A stretch of DNA of 64,000 nucleotides from Bacillus sp. CH30_1T. Its GTDB lineage: Bacteria; Bacillota; Bacilli; Bacillales; Bacillaceae_B. The DNA lies in assembly GCF_008364765.1 (NCBI RefSeq), contig NZ_VTUY01000001.1, positions 63,526 through 127,525 on the forward strand. Reading direction: 5' to 3'. The position numbers and the translations under genes are program-made. The notes beneath the pieces are model-generated. The model did no database searches and was not told the origin of the DNA. It worked only from the letters and a program-made list of their open reading frames with translations. Numbering within the stretch: the stretch's first letter is position 1; each line of letters starts with the position of its first letter. Below, in pieces: positions 59,895 to 64,000 of this stretch.

Positions 59895-59970
59895 GCACCC
59901 TTTGTCCTCACTCTATCAATCAAACGCAAAGAGACAGCTGGCACTCACGTCTAAGCCAGCTGTTTTTTTA
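59895..59970 (+). ncRNA. Candidate small RNA with intrinsic terminator
   Basis: No gene precedes the strong plus-strand terminator ACAGCTGGC/GCCAGCTGT + TTTTTTT (59934-59970). A transcript starting after the TATGTA box would be about 75 nt, one starting from the TTGAAG-N16-TACAAT promoter at 59800-59827 about 135 nt. No open frame with a ribosome binding site lies inside. Confidence 0.4.
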
Positions 59971-60095
59971 CCATTTATCGATTATTCAGTTAGTAAGTTT
60001 GTTCCCCAATCTTGAAGAAATGCAAGATTTCTCTTGAGCTAATTCTTCAAGACATTTTGATCACTAAAACACAATTTCTAAGGGGAAGAAACTGA

Positions 60096-61181
60096 TTAAT
60101 CGATGGTACCTGTTTGTTGGATTTCCAAATTTACCTTAACAGAAACATTTACGTTTGGATAATACGTTTCCCATTGTTCTTTGTTAAATTTACGATAATG
60201 TTCCTTATATTTCACACCTAAACCTAGTGGATCAACTTTCTCCTCTTTTAGTTGCGTGATGATTTTGTCAGCCTTTTTTTCTATTTGCTGCTCTATCTCC
60301 TTTTGATAATTCTTTTTATTAAAAGACTGCCTTTTTCTCTTAGAGGAAGAAAATTCTTGTAGTTTTGTTCTCATTTTAAGATTAATGGTAAACTCCGGTT
60401 TGCCCTGCACAATTTTGACCTTATATTGTGGATTTGAATAAAGAGTTTCCAGAACAACTTTGTCTCCATTTTCAAATGTAAACCTTTGGAATCCGTCACC
60501 TGTGTTATTATCAACTAATGATTTGAATATATAAATATCTTCCATTGGTATTGACGTAATATATTTATCATAATTAAAAATGGCCATTCCTGTGATTTTG
60601 ATACTGCCGTTTACATTTTTTACTATAGGTAAATACGGATCCTGGCCTATTTGAAATAATTGAAATAAGAAAGTTTGTAAATTGGTGTGGGGAAGCTGCC
60701 CGGATTCCATGTTTTGATCCAGCAATTCTTGAAGATAAATGGAGATATTCTCCTTTTTATATTTATTCAAGTTTAATAACTCTTTAGTATTACCATCAAC
60801 AATGGCCAATTGAACCAAACTTCCGATAGATGGATCACGGTTTAGGGTATCTATAAAATCATTTATACCATTTTCCGCTAGTTCCTTCCCATAAAGAGCA
60901 AACCTGAGTTGTCCGCTTACTAAGCGAATTTGTGATTCATTATTTATATTTGTCCGTATTTCTTTACTGGATTGTCCGATGGAGGATTTGATTTCAGTAT
61001 TGGAAGGTTGGTCTTTCTTAATAATTGGAAACACAACGGTTCCCATTACGCCTCCTTCGTCGGCCAAGTCATAGCCGACTCCTTGTATCATACCAATCTC
61101 ATTTACAATTTTGGTGGGAAGTAAGGAACAACCTGATAATAGTAAAATACTGAGCATCGAAATGGCAGCACGATTAACCAC
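60096..61181 (-). CDS. Germinant receptor lipoprotein subunit GerXC
   Basis: A 361-residue lipoprotein of the Ger(x)C family. Lipobox LLLSGCS after a short signal; then VNEIGMIQGVGYDLADEGGVMGTVVFP, LYGKELAENGINDFIDTLNRDPSIGSLVQLAIVDGNTKELL and LDPLGLGVKYKEHYRKFNKEQWETYYPNVNVSVKVNLEIQQTG. In spores it is anchored on the outer face of the inner membrane and forms the nutrient receptor with the A and B subunits. The GTG start overlaps the end of the B gene by eight bases. The C-terminal half is closest in feel to the YndF/GerKC type; the nutrient is not predictable. Confidence 0.93.
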   Translation of the reverse strand: MVNRAAISMLSILLLSGCSLLPTKIVNEIGMIQGVGYDLADEGGVMGTVVFPIIKKDQPSNTEIKSSIGQSSKEIRTNINNESQIRLVSGQLRFALYGKELAENGINDFIDTLNRDPSIGSLVQLAIVDGNTKELLNLNKYKKENISIYLQELLDQNMESGQLPHTNLQTFLFQLFQIGQDPYLPIVKNVNGSIKITGMAIFNYDKYITSIPMEDIYIFKSLVDNNTGDGFQRFTFENGDKVVLETLYSNPQYKVKIVQGKPEFTINLKMRTKLQEFSSSKRKRQSFNKKNYQKEIEQQIEKKADKIITQLKEEKVDPLGLGVKYKEHYRKFNKEQWETYYPNVNVSVKVNLEIQQTGTID

Positions 61182-62259
61182 TTTGATTCCCCCTTTTAAG
61201 CAAAGTAAAATAAAGCAGGAGCAGAGGAATATAGATGTAAAAGATGTATAGATTCATTTGAGTGACAGAAGTATCAATTAACTCCTTGACAGTCTCGTTT
61301 GATAATTGACAAATCAATACACTTACTAAGCTTAGAATCAGTAATGCATACTTCTGTTTCATATTGAAAATTTTCTTTAACCCTCTGCATGAGCACCATA
61401 ACAAAAGTGAAATCAATGCCGTAACAATGACTGAATACATAGAGATATACAAGTATTCAAATCGTTCCAAATAAGAGAACTTTATTATTTTAGTAATCGA
61501 AAGCTCAGGCCAAATTGTCGTCTTTAATTGATCTTCACTATAAAATGTGAACGAAACAATACAAGAAATGGTATAGAGTACTGTAGTAAAAAGGACACCA
61601 AGATGAGCAAACTTTTTGGATTCATCAGGATTCCTGATGAATGGATAGAACATTAATAGCACCTCTGTACCAGCTATGGTGTACATCGAACTCTTAATGG
61701 AGTCCAACATGTCCATTAAGGAGTGATTCATCATTGGCAGCAGGTTTGAAAACTGTGCAATTTTCAATGGAAAAAAATACAATACCATTATCCATACTTG
61801 CGGAAATATAAAAGACAAGAAAGACAAACCTACAACGACGCGGAATCCTCCGGAAATACAATAGTAGACTAACATTAGAATCAAAGTGGAGATAACCCAG
61901 GATGGTAACGCTGGAAACATCCACACTTGAATAATTTCGATGTATGCAAGCATGACCGAAATGCTTGCTAAACCGTAGTAAATGATAATGAAAAAACTTA
62001 AGAATCTCCCAAGAAACTTACCGAAGGCAGCGGTATGTACGTCAATAATATCCCCATCTGCTTTTCCTAGCAGTTTATACATAACCCAAATGAAAGCCTG
62101 GACCAAGCATCCTGCGGCTAAGACACTAATCCATGCATCATATCCTGCTTTCTCTGCAATCGTTCTTTGAAAACTTAAAATTCCAACGCCCACTTGGGAA
62201 TTGTAAATGATAAAGAAGACTAAATAAGGAGAGACTTGGTGCCTTATATCTACTTTCAA
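61174..62259 (-). CDS. Germinant receptor permease subunit GerXB
   Basis: A 361-residue protein with ten membrane helices of the APC superfamily (GerAB/spore germination permease). The opening ISPYLVFFIIYNSQVGVGILSFQR-like segment, DAWISVLAAGCLVQAFIWVMY, IIEIIQVWMFPALPSWVI-type helix 3-4 and MLFYPFIRNPDESKKFAHLG are characteristic. B subunits hold the amino-acid-sized binding pocket and probably a water channel. The TTG start has GGGTGA upstream. It is the middle gene of the A-B-C operon, 19 bp after A. Confidence 0.92.
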   Translation of the reverse strand: MKVDIRHQVSPYLVFFIIYNSQVGVGILSFQRTIAEKAGYDAWISVLAAGCLVQAFIWVMYKLLGKADGDIIDVHTAAFGKFLGRFLSFFIIIYYGLASISVMLAYIEIIQVWMFPALPSWVISTLILMLVYYCISGGFRVVVGLSFLSFIFPQVWIMVLYFFPLKIAQFSNLLPMMNHSLMDMLDSIKSSMYTIAGTEVLLMFYPFIRNPDESKKFAHLGVLFTTVLYTISCIVSFTFYSEDQLKTTIWPELSITKIIKFSYLERFEYLYISMYSVIVTALISLLLWCSCRGLKKIFNMKQKYALLILSLVSVLICQLSNETVKELIDTSVTQMNLYIFYIYIPLLLLYFTLLKRGNQSG

Positions 62260-62278
62260 AAGTAATCACCCTATAAAA

Positions 62279-63748
62279 TTATTCATAAAAGTCATTCAAT
62301 GGCTCAGGATGTTTCTTGCTGTCTACAAATTTTTTCTTTTGTTGTGGTCGTAAGGTTTTTGGATTATCTTTCTGCATGGAAAAAGGGAGTCTTACCCATA
62401 GATCTTGAAATGAAGTGATTCGTAAAGGAAACTGACTTAAATAAGGTCGTCCAAGTGATGTCAACCTTAGCAAATGGATCAATGTAAAAATCAAGCATAG
62501 AAAGATACCTAATAAGCCCATCCAAGCAGCAAGAAAAATGACTGGAAACTTAATAAAACGGATGGTGTTACTAAACTTATACACAGGAGATGTGTATGAA
62601 GCTAATGTTCCGAGTCCCACGATAATTAACAATACATTACTGGTTAAACCGGCTTCCACAACGGCTTGCCCAATGACAATCCCACCAACAACACCAAGTG
62701 ATTGCCCAATTTTTAATGGTAAACGAATCCCTGCTTCCTTTACCATTTCAATCATTAGCTCTAAAAACAGAGCCTCCATAAATGGAGGAAAGGGGACCGT
62801 TGCCCTTGACCCTACAAGGGGCTCAAGTAATCGAGCTGGAATCAGTTCGTAATGATAGGTCATGATTGCCACGTACATCGGAGTAATAAAAAATGAGATA
62901 AAAATGGCAGAAAATCGCAATAGCCGAAAAAAATTGCTTATAATCCAAGAATAGCTATAATCTTCCATTGCAATAAAGGATTCCATAATAGTTACTGGGA
63001 GGATAACCAGGTTTGGAGATCCGTCAACCGCAATGATTATTTTTCCTTCCGTAAGACCAGCAGCCACCCTGTCTGCTCTTTCCGTTGAAATTGACTGTGG
63101 AAACAAAGAATTTGAATTGTCCTCAATCATGGCTGAGACATAGGAACTGTCCTGAATATGATCATATTGTATATCATTGATCCTTTGGATTACGGTGTTT
63201 ACATTTTCCTTATCAGCAATCCCTTTCACATATAAGACAGCTACTTTCGTATTCGATAATTTTCCGACCTTCAATTCCTTGACGATAAGTTCTGGCATAG
63301 GCAATCTTTTGCGGATAAGATTAATATTCGTATCGATTTCCTCTATAAACCCAGTCTGCGGTCCTATTGCAGAGGATTCCAATGTCGGCATGCCGATATC
63401 ACGAAATTTACTGTTCGCAATATTCACTAATAAACAATCTTCATTATGGGGATATATTTGAATAGCCATATATCCATTCATAATGTTCTGGATAATTTCA
63501 TCTGTATCCCTAGTAAGAATACTTTCTTGAACTGGGATTTTTCTCATTAACTCTTTTAATGAAATCTGATCCTGTAAATAGGGAAGAACATCTTGATGTA
63601 AGATGTCTGAAGAACTAAGCGTACGATAATATGAAATCCAATATGGTTCTCCATCTGTTATTGATGTATGGAAATGGACAAAGTCATTTGAGTCTGAAAG
63701 AATTTCAACCCAATTTTGATTGTTCTTATCGTCACTTTTTAGCTTCAT
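62279..63748 (-). CDS. Germinant receptor subunit GerXA
   Basis: A 489-residue GerA-family protein. Hydrophilic N-terminal domain (~1-265), with KLYVKGIADKENVNTVIQRINDI-like core and LFPQSISTERADRVAAGLTEGKIIIAVDGSPNLVILPVTIMESF. It is followed by about five membrane helices (GIRLPLKIGQSLGVVGGIVIGQAVVEAGL) and a basic tail. A subunits assemble into a ring-like ion channel that opens on nutrient binding. GGGGGG lies a few bases before the ATG at 63748, so the frame start 19 codons upstream is rejected. It is the first gene of the operon with a sigma-G-like promoter. Confidence 0.92.
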   Translation of the reverse strand: MKLKSDDKNNQNWVEILSDSNDFVHFHTSITDGEPYWISYYRTLSSSDILHQDVLPYLQDQISLKELMRKIPVQESILTRDTDEIIQNIMNGYMAIQIYPHNEDCLLVNIANSKFRDIGMPTLESSAIGPQTGFIEEIDTNINLIRKRLPMPELIVKELKVGKLSNTKVAVLYVKGIADKENVNTVIQRINDIQYDHIQDSSYVSAMIEDNSNSLFPQSISTERADRVAAGLTEGKIIIAVDGSPNLVILPVTIMESFIAMEDYSYSWIISNFFRLLRFSAIFISFFITPMYVAIMTYHYELIPARLLEPLVGSRATVPFPPFMEALFLELMIEMVKEAGIRLPLKIGQSLGVVGGIVIGQAVVEAGLTSNVLLIIVGLGTLASYTSPVYKFSNTIRFIKFPVIFLAAWMGLLGIFLCLIFTLIHLLRLTSLGRPYLSQFPLRITSFQDLWVRLPFSMQKDNPKTLRPQQKKKFVDSKKHPEPLNDFYE

Positions 63749-63774
63749 AAAACCCCCCCTACATCGATTTTTCT

Positions 63775-63803
63775 TATTGTGTGTGAAGCTGGAGAATTTA
63801 TGC
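63775..63803 (-). promoter_or_regulatory. Putative sigma-G promoter of the ger operon
   Basis: On the minus strand GCATA (63803-63799), 17 bases, CACAATA (63781-63775). The forespore sigma-G consensus is GHATR-N17/18-CATWMTA; only one -10 base differs. Germinant receptor operons are normally sigma-G dependent. Confidence 0.6.
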
Positions 63804-63805
63804 AA

Positions 63806-64000
63806 AACTAATGTAGTTAAAGAGCTTAGACGGGGACGTTCTGTAAACCCTTATATAAATGTAATTTCCTCATCTGTATTAGCATTATTTGTTTGTTCTT
63901 CAACAAATTAAAACCTCTTGCTAATTAAAAAGGGGAACTCCTTTGAGTAGAGTAGGAACCGACCCCTGTTAATCTGCAAAAGAAAAACCATGGATAAGTA
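63806..64000. other. Right edge, no gene seen
   Basis: The last ~195 bp hold fragments such as GGGGACGTTCTG, related to the GGACGGTTCT repeat family, and no supported gene. Confidence 0.4.

Noticed and set aside
1..64000. tRNA, rRNA or prophage regions
   Set aside because: No cloverleaf-like segments, conserved rRNA stretches, or phage structural, integrase or lysis genes were noticed on reading.

Overview
This window is AT-rich DNA from an endospore-forming member of the Bacillaceae. The main evidence is a spore germinant-receptor operon of the GerA type at the right end, a lysozyme-responsive sigma-V/RsiV/OatA locus very close to that of Bacillus subtilis, a KinB-like sporulation kinase, a Zur box, a purine riboswitch and strong AGGAGG ribosome binding sites. 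The many palindromic intergenic repeats and small VOC, GNAT, DUF421 and DinB genes suit a Bacillus/Rossellomorea-like chromosome, but the genus is a guess. I saw no rRNA, tRNA, CRISPR array or prophage.

Layout. 0-5 kb: the end of a DUF421 membrane protein, a glyoxalase-like protein, and a toxin-immunity pair in which a PrsW-type membrane peptidase domain is joined to an EndoU/CdiA-CT-like nuclease with a CdiI-like immunity gene behind it; then a 267-bp MITE. 5-9 kb: sigV-rsiV and the divergent oatA, both with TGAAAC/CGTC promoters. 9-15.5 kb: a large secreted subtilase, an LCP-family ligase and a wrecked polysaccharide deacetylase. 15.7-20.2 kb: PhnA-like and ArsR proteins, a collapsed SulP gene, a second DUF421 gene and a nitrilase fragment cut by a structured repeat. 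20.5-23.5 kb: a Zur-controlled AdcA/ZinT zinc lipoprotein and a KinB-like kinase. 23.5-32 kb: small metabolic and regulatory genes among duplicated noncoding DNA, including two six-unit arrays with an exact 20-bp period. 32-41.4 kb: a lipoprotein, a GC-richer secreted HNH nuclease and its inverted truncated copy, an MFS pump, a serine hydrolase, DUF4275, GNAT and DinB genes, and a decayed bacteriocin-like locus. 41.6-47.2 kb: a muropeptide-salvage cluster (DUF3870, DUF819 permease, L-Ala-D/L-Glu epimerase, NlpC/P60 peptidase, murP remnant, AmiE-like hydrolase). 48-56.6 kb: a peptidase E-like gene, PadR/HAAS pair, adenosine deaminase behind an adenine-type riboswitch, and a two-component system. 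57-59.2 kb: an FAD oxidoreductase coupled to an ECF41 sigma factor. 60-63.8 kb: gerXA-gerXB-gerXC.

How it fits together. Several modules concern the cell wall: sigma-V/OatA blocks lysozyme, the LCP protein attaches wall polymers, the epimerase/P60/AmiE cluster recycles wall peptides, and the Ger receptor triggers spore outgrowth. Decay is frequent: at least nine genes are truncated or frameshifted. Three of these need only one extra T in a poly-T run to be restored, so sequencing error is possible for them. All identifications come from reading motifs and recalling families; no database search was run.
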